Origin: Clostridium sp. JN-1 | Lineage (GTDB): Bacteria; Bacillota; Clostridia; Clostridiales; Clostridiaceae | Assembly: GCF_003718715.1 (NCBI RefSeq) | Contig: NZ_CP033465.1 | Coordinates: forward strand, 2,108,001 to 2,172,000 | Direction of reading: 5' to 3' | DNA length: 64,000 nt | Shown: piece by piece, positions 27,048-35,051 of the stretch | Numbering within the stretch: position 1 is the stretch's first letter | How the letters are laid out: every line of letters begins with the position of its first letter | Notes under the pieces: model-generated | Seen by the model: only the letters and a program-made list of their open reading frames with translations | Told to the model about the DNA's origin: nothing | Database searches by the model: none | Made by a program: the position numbers and the translations under genes

Positions 27048-27800
27048 CTATTTTATACCCATTTCAGAAAATGAGTTTCCAAAATTTCTTTTCACTGTTG
27101 CTGCAAAATGTGATGGACTATTAAATCCAGCATGTACGGCTGCTGTACTCAAATCTTCACCTAATTGAACAAATTCGTATGCTTTTTTTATCTTTGCAAT
27201 TACCAAATAACCTGCCAATGATATCTGTACTTCATTTCTAAACAAATGTGACAGCCGACTCTTTGAAAGAAATGATACAGTTTCTAATTGTTCAAAAATA
27301 TTTGCTTCAATTGTTTCACAACTATCTATATATTTTATGCAATCTCTAATTCTGTTGTCATACTCTGCAATTTGGGGAGTGTATAAATCAAATTCCTCCT
27401 GTAATAATGCCTCAATATGATTGAGTTTATTATCATTCTCTTTATCAAGTACAATTTTCCTAACTTTGTTTATAAGCGATTCAGAAAGATAACCATACTT
27501 TTCTCCCTGAGAAATCAACATTTTTTTAGTTAGTACAGCAGCAAATTCACTCGTTTTCTCTACCAGTACTACTAACATTTTCCCGTGACCTATTCTCGCA
27601 GTATGTTTTATTTTAGTTTCTATGATAATTCCTCTCCCTCTTACCTCATTACCATCAATTGTACACATTACATCGTCTTCTATACCAATTATCATCTGCA
27701 TAGCAAAATGACTATGCTCTTTTGGTTCACTATAATCAGCCACTATAATAATATGATCCGTATAATATTTCATCTTTTCCAATGTCTTAACCTCTTTCAT
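27048..27800 (-). CDS. AraC-family transcription regulator
   Basis: The 250-residue protein has an N-terminal cupin-like half (EHSHFAMQMIIGIEDDVMC) and a C-terminal double helix-turn-helix (about 150-250): VSFLSKSRLSHLFRNEVQISLAGYLVIAKIKKAYEFVQLGEDLSTAAVHAGFNSPSHFAATVKRNFG. It lies upstream of the hydrolase on the same strand. Both genes are inside the segment that splits the DUF3795 gene, so they probably arrived together. Confidence 0.88.
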   Translation of the reverse strand: MKEVKTLEKMKYYTDHIIIVADYSEPKEHSHFAMQMIIGIEDDVMCTIDGNEVRGRGIIIETKIKHTARIGHGKMLVVLVEKTSEFAAVLTKKMLISQGEKYGYLSESLINKVRKIVLDKENDNKLNHIEALLQEEFDLYTPQIAEYDNRIRDCIKYIDSCETIEANIFEQLETVSFLSKSRLSHLFRNEVQISLAGYLVIAKIKKAYEFVQLGEDLSTAAVHAGFNSPSHFAATVKRNFGNSFSEMGIK

Positions 27801-27953
27801 GCCAAATATTCATTGTCTAGATGTTACTTCAATAGCTATAACAAGCCTAATTGCCACTTATTTATTTTACATTTGAATTTGTTAATGGATATACAACACC
27901 TTTTTACTCTATAATCATTGAACGATACTATATTGCCAAGAACAATTAAATAG

Positions 27954-28187
27954 ATATCTCTTAATAAATAGAGTAAATCCATAATGCTTTATTTTGTTTA
28001 ATAACCCTTTATGACACTCTTCTTCACATAAATAACAAGCATCTATACCTTTTTCTATAGAACATTTACGATTTTGACACCATTCTTTATCTGGACATTC
28101 ACCTGTATTACATCCAGTACATTTAGTATTTTCTGAACACAAACAGCAAGCAAGTCCACAACGTGCGATTTCCAACTCTCTCTTCAT
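27954..28187 (-). pseudogene. DUF3795 protein, N-terminal part
   Basis: The frame from the ATG at 28187 reads MKRELEIARCGLACCLCSE with repeated cysteine pairs (CTGCNTGECPDKEWCQNRKC, CYLCEEECHKGLL), the DUF3795 pattern. It then reaches KHYGFTLFIKRY. After this point (27954) the frame runs into unrelated codons and stops at 27915. The missing continuation is found at 25595-25739. Confidence 0.75.
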
Positions 28188-28229
28188 TTTCTACTCCTCC
28201 AAATATTAATATTACATCTAATTTAGTAT

Positions 28230-28469
28230 TTATCCAATTTGAGTTGTTAGCTCAATATGATTTCCTTCACTATCCTCAAATTCTGCTACCAAGTTATTTC
28301 CTATTTTAGTGGCAGGAAAAATAATTTTAATACCTTCTAATTTTTTATTGAATATATCTATATTATCGACTGAAACACTTGGTAAGCAATTACTTCCAAA
28401 TGTATGCGCTTCCTTCATTTTCTCAAATGCAAATAATCCTAATCGAAACCCATTAAGTTCAATGGGCAA
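28230..28469 (-). pseudogene. VOC/glyoxalase-family fragment (C-terminal)
   Basis: The frame reads NGFRLGLFAFEKMKEA, then SVSVDNIDIFNKKLEGI and AEFEDSEGNHIELTTQIG. That is the last beta-alpha-beta unit of a VOC protein with the metal-ligand glutamate-type ending GNHIEL. The first module is missing. The break at about 28470 abuts an unrelated plus-strand fragment. Confidence 0.65.
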
Positions 28470-28471
28470 TA

Positions 28472-28675
28472 TATAAAAAATATATACCAGCTATAATAAC
28501 TGTAATTCCAGCAGTGATATATTCAATTTATGCTATACGATTTGTATATGAGAGCTGTAATATGATGCTATTATCTGGAATAACGTGGAGCATAGTAAGT
28601 ATAATTATATTTGTGGCTAACTTATTTTTTGCACACAGAATGGCTAGAAAACTCACTAGATTTTGTAGAAGCTAA
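28472..28675 (+). pseudogene. Membrane protein C-terminal fragment
   Basis: An open frame without start reads YIPAIITVIPAVIYSIYAIRF, then a second hydrophobic stretch TWSIVSIIIFVANLFFAHRM, ending CRS. Two membrane spans are visible. It is cut on the left at the same point as the VOC fragment, so a recombination junction lies near 28470. No family is assigned. Confidence 0.5.
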
Positions 28676-28896
28676 ATTGAATTAATTGTAGAATATTTCA
28701 ATAGATATCACCATAATCCACATAAACCAGATAACGAAAACCTACCAGGAGGGAAGATTTATTTAGATTAAAAAAAGTCTTCCAGTTTCCCTTTAATACT
28801 TATAAATAAAAAGCTGAGAAAGATTAATGTTTTTATACTCTTCAAATTACTATTTACATTACTTAACTTTGAAGTAGACTATATAATTAAGATTTT

Positions 28897-29412
28897 TTAT
28901 TTTTGTTGCAACTTTTTCCACTTTCGTATTTTTGTTCTAAAAGACTTAAACGGTGCAACAGTATTGATATGAATCCATTTCCATATTGCCCAATTAGATG
29001 GAGTTGATGATGACCATCTTCTTCCACCCTGCTGAAATAATTCAACATCTGTATAGCTATTAATCAATTCAATAATTTGTTGTTCTTCCTTTATAAACAT
29101 GGTACACAACTCTTTAAGGCTACATCCTTTATATTGTTTATAAAAACTTTCATATAAACCACCGAGGTTATTCCATTTATAGTCTGGAGTTGGCGTTATA
29201 ACAATATGTCCTTGCTGTTCTTGATTCTCCCAATCAAGAATGAGATTCATCCAACCCAACTGATAAGCAATCATTTGAGTAGGTGTTCTGTCAACCCCAT
29301 CAATTAACCTATCTTTATCTTTTTCATCAATATCAGTGAATTCTTCGATGAATAATTTTGCACGATTTGAAATTTCTAAAATCAACTCTTGTCTATTTAG
29401 GTATCCTGCCAC
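28897..29412 (-). CDS. ClbS/DfsB four-helix-bundle protein
   Basis: The 171-residue product starts MAGYLNRQELILEISNRAKLF. It contains PTQMIAYQLGWMNLILDWENQEQQG, TPDYKWNNLGGLYESFYKQY and the C-terminal WSSSTPSNWAIWKWIHINTVAPFKSFRTKIRKW. This matches the ClbS/DfsB (DUF1706) group, related to DinB-type bundles; ClbS protects against the genotoxin colibactin. The natural substrate here is unknown. Confidence 0.88.
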   Translation of the reverse strand: MAGYLNRQELILEISNRAKLFIEEFTDIDEKDKDRLIDGVDRTPTQMIAYQLGWMNLILDWENQEQQGHIVITPTPDYKWNNLGGLYESFYKQYKGCSLKELCTMFIKEEQQIIELINSYTDVELFQQGGRRWSSSTPSNWAIWKWIHINTVAPFKSFRTKIRKWKKLQQK

Positions 29413-29500
29413 TTTTATACCTCACTTTCAAAGCTTACTATTTATAATACTCAAACTTAAGTTGGAATTTATCACTTACCTATTATGCTCATTTTGTTCA

Positions 29501-30262
29501 TCAGATATATTTCTCTATTTTGCATTGCTCATATAGATTTTTCCCTAGCAGAGTAATTGCTTGTTGAGGACAATTGCTTATACACCGATAGCACATAGTG
29601 CATCTTCCATTTTGTACTGCTCTACCATTTACAATAGATAAGTTTTTCATTGGGCATAGTTTAGTACAGACCCCGCAGCCGACACATTTTTCAGTGTTGA
29701 TTTTAAGCTTATCTGAATAATTTTTTGTTTTACCATAGAACCAAAGTCTTTGACCGAAAAGACCTGCAATATGATAGAGAAAACCAATTCCCTCCTGTGT
29801 TGCATGTCCGTTTTTTAGGCTATTTGCAGACTTTTTTATTTTTATATACGCTTGCTTTACAATAATTTTATTTTGCTCTATTGTTTTCTTTAACGCTTTT
29901 TCATCACCTATACAATCGGGCATTTTTAAATGAAGCCCGCCAACAATCTCAGCACCACATTTAGCAAGTAACCTTGCACTGCAACCTGTGCCATCACCAC
30001 TGAACAAACCCATAGTTGCAATGATAAAAACTTTTTTACCCATGAATTTGGTTTTATTTTGCAAAATAAAATCTCTCATTATTTTAGGTAAATTGCTAAA
30101 ATATATCGGATACGCTAAAATAATAAAATCACTCTTATCTATTTCATCTAAGACGCCCTCATCTTCAATAGAAATACACTTTGCCCCTGCATCAAGTTCT
30201 TTTACGAACAGTTCAATACAATGCTTTGTGTTACCTGTTCCGCTAAAATATATTCCTAACAT
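29501..30262 (-). CDS. EFR1-type flavodoxin-ferredoxin protein
   Basis: The 253-residue product has an N-terminal flavodoxin fold (about 1-150) with the FMN loop YFSGTGNTKHC, then a ferredoxin domain. Its two 4Fe-4S motifs are CVGCGVCTKLCP and CTMCYRCISNCP. EFR1 proteins transfer electrons between flavin and iron-sulfur centres; the partner is unknown. The gene stands alone in the accessory zone. Confidence 0.92.
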   Translation of the reverse strand: MLGIYFSGTGNTKHCIELFVKELDAGAKCISIEDEGVLDEIDKSDFIILAYPIYFSNLPKIMRDFILQNKTKFMGKKVFIIATMGLFSGDGTGCSARLLAKCGAEIVGGLHLKMPDCIGDEKALKKTIEQNKIIVKQAYIKIKKSANSLKNGHATQEGIGFLYHIAGLFGQRLWFYGKTKNYSDKLKINTEKCVGCGVCTKLCPMKNLSIVNGRAVQNGRCTMCYRCISNCPQQAITLLGKNLYEQCKIEKYI

Positions 30263-30351
30263 ATATCTACCTCGTTTCTTTCGACTATTGTAAAATTAAT
30301 ATAAATAACCTCTTACAACAAATATATTTTGTATATTGTCCTAGTTACAAA

Positions 30352-30987
30352 TTAGTGTAGAAAATGAATAGCTGTAATTATTGCAGAACTTCCGTTGCCA
30401 ATCAAATTTACAATAAAGTGCGCCATTATAGGAATATAAATATTTTTTGTTTTTATATATGAAATGCTAAAAGGAATTGACCATATCATCGTCATCAAAA
30501 CTCCATACAAACTAAGTGAGTGTTCTAATGCATATAAAATCATACCTATAATAGTTGATAAAAATAATATTGGCTTGCTTTGAAAATTTATTATCGCCTT
30601 TCGATAAAACAATTCTTCTGCCAAAGGCGGAAATATTATGGTTGATATCGCAAATAAAACTAGCCTTGTCCAATTATCTCTTTTTAAACCAATCATTCCT
30701 TCATCTAAATTAGGGAAAAACATTTTAGGCAAATAACTTACTGCAAAAGCTAAAATCAAGCATAAAATTGTTAGTGCTACAGGTATCCAAAACTTTTTTC
30801 CTGCGATTAAGTTTTTCTTTAATTCATTTAGAGAGAAATATCCCTTTTTCAAAAAATATACTATAATTCCAAAATAGAATAAAAAGTTAGTATATATATA
30901 GTAATCCTTTGGCAAAAAAACACAGGATATGATGAATAAAGCTTCCCACAAAATTGGTACTAATAATTCTTTTATATATTGTTCCAT
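30352..30987 (-). CDS. CPBP-family intramembrane protease
   Basis: The 211-residue protein has about six membrane segments. The CPBP (Abi) motifs are PPLAEELFYRKAI (catalytic EE..R), ALEHSLSLYGVLM and PIMAHFIVNLIGN. In bacteria such proteins serve in bacteriocin self-immunity or regulated proteolysis. No bacteriocin gene was seen beside it. Confidence 0.88.
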   Translation of the reverse strand: MEQYIKELLVPILWEALFIISCVFLPKDYYIYTNFLFYFGIIVYFLKKGYFSLNELKKNLIAGKKFWIPVALTILCLILAFAVSYLPKMFFPNLDEGMIGLKRDNWTRLVLFAISTIIFPPLAEELFYRKAIINFQSKPILFLSTIIGMILYALEHSLSLYGVLMTMIWSIPFSISYIKTKNIYIPIMAHFIVNLIGNGSSAIITAIHFLH

Positions 30988-31176
30988 GTTTTATATCTCC
31001 ATTCAAAGTTGTTTATCATCTCACAAATTATAACATGATATTATACACATTCACTACTTTACAGAAAAGCAAGAATTATCAATACCGCATTACTCAATTT
31101 CCGTATTGCATTAATAAAATTAGTCCTAGTTATCCCGATGTAAAATAGTTAAGCAAATTAGAAATTTGTAAAAATT

Positions 31177-31419
31177 CTAATCTACATTACGCTGTACATA
31201 TTCTACAATAATTCCATCTTTATGTTTTACAGTCATATTCCATCCTGTTGGTACTTCCTGAATATCTTTAATAATAGTTGCACCACTATTTAGTAAGACT
31301 TCTTTATATTCTTCAAAAGAATCCACAGAAAATGTAGCCATTGTATTTCGTACAGGTGCTAATTCTTCTTCTGAACCGGCTATAATAAGCAGATTATCTA
31401 TGTTGATAATTTCCACCAT
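31177..31419 (-). pseudogene. VOC-family protein, short or truncated
   Basis: The 80-residue frame reads VEIINIDNLLIIAGSEEELAPVR, then FEEYKEVLLNSGATIIKDIQEVPTGWNMTVKHKDGIIVEYVQ, a single VOC half. Its first codons overlap the end of the GNAT gene by 22 bases. Full VOC proteins have two such modules (about 120 residues). It is either a translationally coupled small protein or a remnant. Confidence 0.5.
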
Positions 31420-31898
31420 ATAGTTTCTTCTTGTTTATATTTTTTGAATCCACAATGCCCTAAAATCTTTTGAGAAGCCAAACCATCTAAATCAGTTTCT
31501 GCAATTACACTCGTAACGTCATTTTGTTTTAATGCCCACTCACACATTGCTTTTACAGCTTCTGTCATATAGCCGTTGTGCTCAAACTCTTTACCTAAAC
31601 CATATCCAATCTCAACTTCACCATTTTCATTAGGAATATCTTTAAAATCCGCTGAACCTACTGCAACCCTATCCTCCTTACGAATTAAGAAAAAAAAGCT
31701 GTGCCATAAATAATTATTAGGATCTTTTTGTGTTATTTCATACTGTCCCTTTACTATTCCAAGAAAAAATCCTTCCATTGGTTCTGCCTTATAGGAACAG
31801 CCTAATTCTTTTTCAAGTCCAGGAATATCTTCAATCCATAATTTTAATTGATTAAAAGTTAGAGGGATAATCTCCAAGCGCTCAGTTTGTATTGTCAT
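31398..31898 (-). CDS. GNAT-family N-acetyltransferase (RimJ/RimL-like)
   Basis: The 166-residue product begins QTERLEIIPLTFNQLKLW. The acetyl-CoA site is VEIGYGLGKEFEHNGYMTEAVKAMCEWAL (about 95-123), followed by ASQKILGHCGFKKYK. It is typical of the GNAT group that acetylates ribosomal N-termini or small molecules. GGAGG lies ahead of the ATG. It is the upstream gene of a possible pair with the VOC fragment. Confidence 0.9.
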   Translation of the reverse strand: MTIQTERLEIIPLTFNQLKLWIEDIPGLEKELGCSYKAEPMEGFFLGIVKGQYEITQKDPNNYLWHSFFFLIRKEDRVAVGSADFKDIPNENGEVEIGYGLGKEFEHNGYMTEAVKAMCEWALKQNDVTSVIAETDLDGLASQKILGHCGFKKYKQEETIWWKLST

Positions 31899-31923
31899 TT
31901 TGTTTCCTCCTTTAAATGAAATA

Positions 31924-32184
31924 TCACTTACATTTATGCCAATTATAAAAATCTTTTAACTCTGCCTTTCGTTCCTGTGGTAAAAGTGTCTTCTTAATAC
32001 CTTGAATTGCACCTTCAAGTGCTAATAATCTATGAATACACGCAGAGGTATCAATTTCTTGTATTTTTAACCAGGCTTGTTCTGCTCCAATATCTTTCAA
32101 TTCATCAAAAGTATATATACCTACTTTATTCAACTGACTTTCAACTTCTTTTCCGATATTAGGAAACCTTGATAATTCCCCCAT
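31924..32184 (-). CDS. TfoX C-terminal-domain protein
   Basis: The 86-residue protein matches the standalone TfoX/Sxy C-terminal domain. It has LSRFPNIGKEVESQLNKVGIYTFDELKDIGAEQAWLKIQ, then a conserved CIHRLLALEGAIQGI. The helix-hairpin-helix-like start is characteristic. In this short form a role in competence is not established. GGAGG precedes the ATG. Confidence 0.88.
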   Translation of the reverse strand: MGELSRFPNIGKEVESQLNKVGIYTFDELKDIGAEQAWLKIQEIDTSACIHRLLALEGAIQGIKKTLLPQERKAELKDFYNWHKCK

Positions 32185-32222
32185 AAAAAACCTCCTTTCA
32201 AATTAGAACTTACTTTTATTTA

Positions 32223-33047
32223 TTATTTCCATGTTATTGGATAATCCAAATGTTTTGGTAATTTCGTATTTCTATTTCCTTTAGCAGAATTAATTTGCCC
32301 TTGTGTTAAAAAAACAGCTTCTCTTAAATCAGCATTACTAAAATTCGTATCTCTTGTATCTGCTCCTAAAAAAATTGTTCCGTCAAATATACAACTATCA
32401 AAATTAGCTGCAATTAATAATTTCATGCTCAAGTCTAATCCACTCATATCTCTTTTTTTAAAATTTCTTCCTAAGAACTCTGTTAACCTCTTATTATCAC
32501 TATTCTTAAAACACTTTATAATAGAATCACAGACTTGCTTTAAGACGATATTAACTTTGTTTCTATAACTCTCAATGTCAATGTCAAGAATACTTTGTGG
32601 AGTGGAATTACATAGGGCTTCATTTTCATTAATCAAATCTTGAATATCACCCCATAATTCTTTTGCTGGAATTATTATTTTTGATTCTTCTAAAAAGTAA
32701 CGTATTTGATATAATTGAAAAATAATTACAAAGACATCGAATATTTCTTTTGATTGTTCTTGTGAGGTTTGCCATGTCTCACCTTTATAAATACATTGTG
32801 TTACATGCTGTCCTGCCCCAAAGCAATCATATCCTATACAACCTTTCATATTACGCTTTTCCAATTCATGATGAATCTTACAACGATAATCATTTTGTAG
32901 CTTTGTACAAGGTTTACCTGCTTCTTTATTCTCTGGAAAACCATCTATTTTTGAAAAAAATAATGCTGTACAACATAAACCACTGCATTTTGAGCAATCT
33001 GCTTTTAATTGCTCTAATCTTCCCTTACTTTTTTCACGTATCTTCAT
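32223..33047 (-). CDS. Pentapeptide-repeat protein with N-terminal cysteine cluster
   Basis: The 274-residue product has an N-terminal cysteine-rich part (DCSKCSGLCCTALFFSK, CTKLQNDYRCKIHHEL, CIGYDCFGAGQHV) resembling YkgJ-type metal-binding domains. A helical middle follows. At the end is a short run of pentapeptide repeats (FDSCIFDGTIFLGADTRDTNFSNADLREAVFL). This domain pair recurs in Firmicutes; the function is unknown. Confidence 0.82.
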   Translation of the reverse strand: MKIREKSKGRLEQLKADCSKCSGLCCTALFFSKIDGFPENKEAGKPCTKLQNDYRCKIHHELEKRNMKGCIGYDCFGAGQHVTQCIYKGETWQTSQEQSKEIFDVFVIIFQLYQIRYFLEESKIIIPAKELWGDIQDLINENEALCNSTPQSILDIDIESYRNKVNIVLKQVCDSIIKCFKNSDNKRLTEFLGRNFKKRDMSGLDLSMKLLIAANFDSCIFDGTIFLGADTRDTNFSNADLREAVFLTQGQINSAKGNRNTKLPKHLDYPITWK

Positions 33048-33170
33048 ATTATAATCTCCTCAAATTTGTATTTCATAATTTAATCAAGTCATTCTTACTT
33101 TAAATAATCTCATCTCTAAATTCTTATTTATATTACTCAATCTAAAATTGGAATTCGTCTTACTATTCTT

Positions 33171-33626
33171 TTATAATATTGGTACACAAATTTCACAGCA
33201 ATGCTTATTTATCATCTGTATTGCATAGCGTTCAATGATAGGTCTTTTATCATCAAATCCGTAATTTCTTTTTGATAACTCCGAAAATATCTCCATCCAT
33301 GCTCTTTGCATAGCATCTACTGTATGACTTATTTTAAATACGCAATATTTTCCACCAATAATTTTTCCAAAATTAATATACTTATTATCAACCTTAAATT
33401 CATCTGAAACAACTAAACATGTATCATAACGGCAATCTTTAGGTTCTATGAATTTTGGGTTATCTTGAGCTATTCCTAATATGATTGAATTTTCATTAAA
33501 TAAGTTTTTTTCTTTAGCCCAACTTTTTAATTGCTCCATTATTTGCACATTCTCTGAACCGTATGGACCTGTTCTTCGTATATAAGCAATTTTATATGAT
33601 GGTATCATTTCAATATTGATATTCAT
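33171..33626 (-). CDS. GyrI-like small-molecule-binding protein
   Basis: The 151-residue protein has the SOUL/GyrI-like fold: IEMIPSYKIAYIRRTGPYG at the start, ILGIAQDNPKFIEPKDCRYDTCLVV in the middle, YCVFKISHTVDAMQRAWMEIFSELSKRN near the end and a C-terminal FERYAIQ-like strand. These are the effector domains of AraC/MerR activators; here no HTH is present. It may sequester a toxic ligand. Confidence 0.87.
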   Translation of the reverse strand: MNINIEMIPSYKIAYIRRTGPYGSENVQIMEQLKSWAKEKNLFNENSIILGIAQDNPKFIEPKDCRYDTCLVVSDEFKVDNKYINFGKIIGGKYCVFKISHTVDAMQRAWMEIFSELSKRNYGFDDKRPIIERYAIQMINKHCCEICVPIL

Positions 33627-33776
33627 AATTTACCTTCTTCTTTAATAGAGTACATCGATGCCTGAATTCATCATATAATGCTTTAAAATGTATTTCAACT
33701 TATTTTTTAAAATTACCAAATAAGATTTCTTCCGAAAGAGATGTTTTAATAAAGGCATATGCTAAAGAAAAAATTA

Positions 33777-34067
33777 TTACCTGAATAACACCGCTAAAAA
33801 TATTAGTGAAACCCCAGCTTTCTTTTTCCGAGAATTCATTTCAGCTCGTTCGTTTTCATTCATTGTAACTTTATATTTTCGTCTGCCAATAATATATAGT
33901 AATAATCCACTACTGTTATTTCCGCCTATAGAAAAAAGTCCCCAAAGTTTCGGATGCTTTAGCCCTCTACATCTGGCATCAAGCTCTGTCAATTTGTAAA
34001 CTTGATATGCAAGCGTAAACGCTCCCAATAATGCGATAAAGATTGTTAAAATTAAATACCAACTCAT
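33777..34067 (-). CDS. Two-span membrane protein, unknown
   Basis: The product is 96 residues from the ATG at 34067, with GTAGGAGG upstream. An N-terminal span (WYLILTIFIALLGAFTLAY) and a C-terminal span (KKKAGVSLIFLAVLF) surround a loop with KLTELDARCRGLKHPKLWGLF and an inner LLLYIIGRRKY. No family is recognised. Confidence 0.6.
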   Translation of the reverse strand: MSWYLILTIFIALLGAFTLAYQVYKLTELDARCRGLKHPKLWGLFSIGGNNSSGLLLYIIGRRKYKVTMNENERAEMNSRKKKAGVSLIFLAVLFR

Positions 34068-34795
34068 AATATAGCCTCCTACAATTTTCGTATTATCTGA
34101 TAGAATAGTGTGGTTGTACTGACTACACCAGTTATGATACTTCATTTATTTTTTCAAAAATTTTTATTTTCAGTAAGCTTGTACACTTTTTATAGTATTA
34201 AAATAAATCTTTAGATTCTCTTTTTTTAATTTTTTGTCTGATGGACTAGCTTACACAATATTCCATAAACTCATTTATCATATTCCGATACTTTTCTTCT
34301 TTGTTTATAAGCCCCACAGCTTTGCTGCTATTACATTTTTACAGTTTTTCATATGAAGTTGTATTTAAACCTGTCTTGGAATAAGTGCCCATGTCTTTTA
34401 TGTGTCCCTCAACTATAATTTTCCGCTGTAGCAACACAATCGTCTCCACATGGCTCGAGTCGCCCTAAATGATGTCTTAATTTACCTGTCTTCGGAAAAA
34501 AGTCTAAGATTATATCTGTTCTCCGCGTTTTTTAAATTCCACTGACCAGCTCTAAGGCCATCTATGAGGACAAATTCACCTTGGAATTTAAGTCCGGCGG
34601 ATGGTGGATGTGGAAGAATAAAATTGAAAACGTGCAGAAATCAGAATTGTTATCCATATCTAAGGCTGCTCCTTTCGTTGGTTGGATTTAAGATTTTTTC
34701 CCTACCTTGTAACACTTTTTATGGAGTTTCGTATAATGATAGCAACAGGAAACTAAGTTTCCTTATCCTAAATGTATTAAGAGGTGTCATAAATT
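34068..34795. other. Gene-poor stretch with a transposase scrap, then the feo promoter
   Basis: No intact gene. Near 34350-34410 the minus strand reads THKRHGHLFQDRFKY, matching the Y1 transposase fragment at 37.8 kb. Base composition shifts towards higher GC near 34560, where the feo segment begins. Confidence 0.6.
34732..34763 (+). promoter_or_regulatory. feoAB promoter -10 and palindromic operator
   Basis: TATAAT (34732-34737) is followed by the perfect 17-base palindrome AGGAAACT-A-AGTTTCCT (34747-34763), placed over the expected start site. A metal-responsive repressor (Fur/DtxR type) would fit here, but the sequence does not match a Fur or DtxR consensus I can name. Confidence 0.6.
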
Positions 34796-35026
34796 ATGAA
34801 TAGTATGAACTCATTAAAAGATTTAAAGCAAGGTCAAACGGCAAAAGTAAAATCTATATTGTCTACAGGCAGTATACGAAGGAGATTGCAGGATATCGGT
34901 CTTATTGAAGGAACCGAAGTAGAATGTCTGCAAAAAAGCCCGGCGGGAGACCCGGTTGCCTACTTAATCAGAGGGGCAGTTATTGCGTTAAGGTCAGAAG
35001 ATTCTTCAAATGTTTTGATCTACTAA
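34796..35026 (+). CDS. feoA: Ferrous iron transport protein A
   Basis: The 76-residue SH3-like protein reads NSLKDLKQGQTAKVKSIL, IRRRLQDIGLIEGTEVECLQKSPAGDPVAYLIRGAVIALR. This matches FeoA fully, including the GDPVAY segment. AGAGGTG precedes the first ATG; a second ATG three codons on is possible. It probably assists FeoB at the membrane. feoB starts 26 bases downstream. Confidence 0.94.
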   Translation: MNSMNSLKDLKQGQTAKVKSILSTGSIRRRLQDIGLIEGTEVECLQKSPAGDPVAYLIRGAVIALRSEDSSNVLIY

Positions 35027-35051
35027 AAATTGAATAAATGAGGTGGTAATA

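Larger units (their letters stand above)
25740..27953. mobile_element. 2.2 kb insert carrying hydrolase and AraC genes
   Basis: The two halves of the DUF3795 gene flank this segment. ATAT is present at both junctions (25736-25739 and 27954-27957), as a short target duplication or microhomology would give. No terminal inverted repeats or transposase were seen, so the mechanism is unknown. Confidence 0.5.

Noticed and set aside
25740-27953. Terminal inverted repeats on the AraC-hydrolase insert
   Set aside because: I compared both ends and found only weak AT-rich resemblance, so no transposon ends are claimed.
34564-34803. 79-codon ORF upstream of feoA
   Set aside because: No ribosome site; it overlaps the feo promoter and operator and runs into feoA out of frame.
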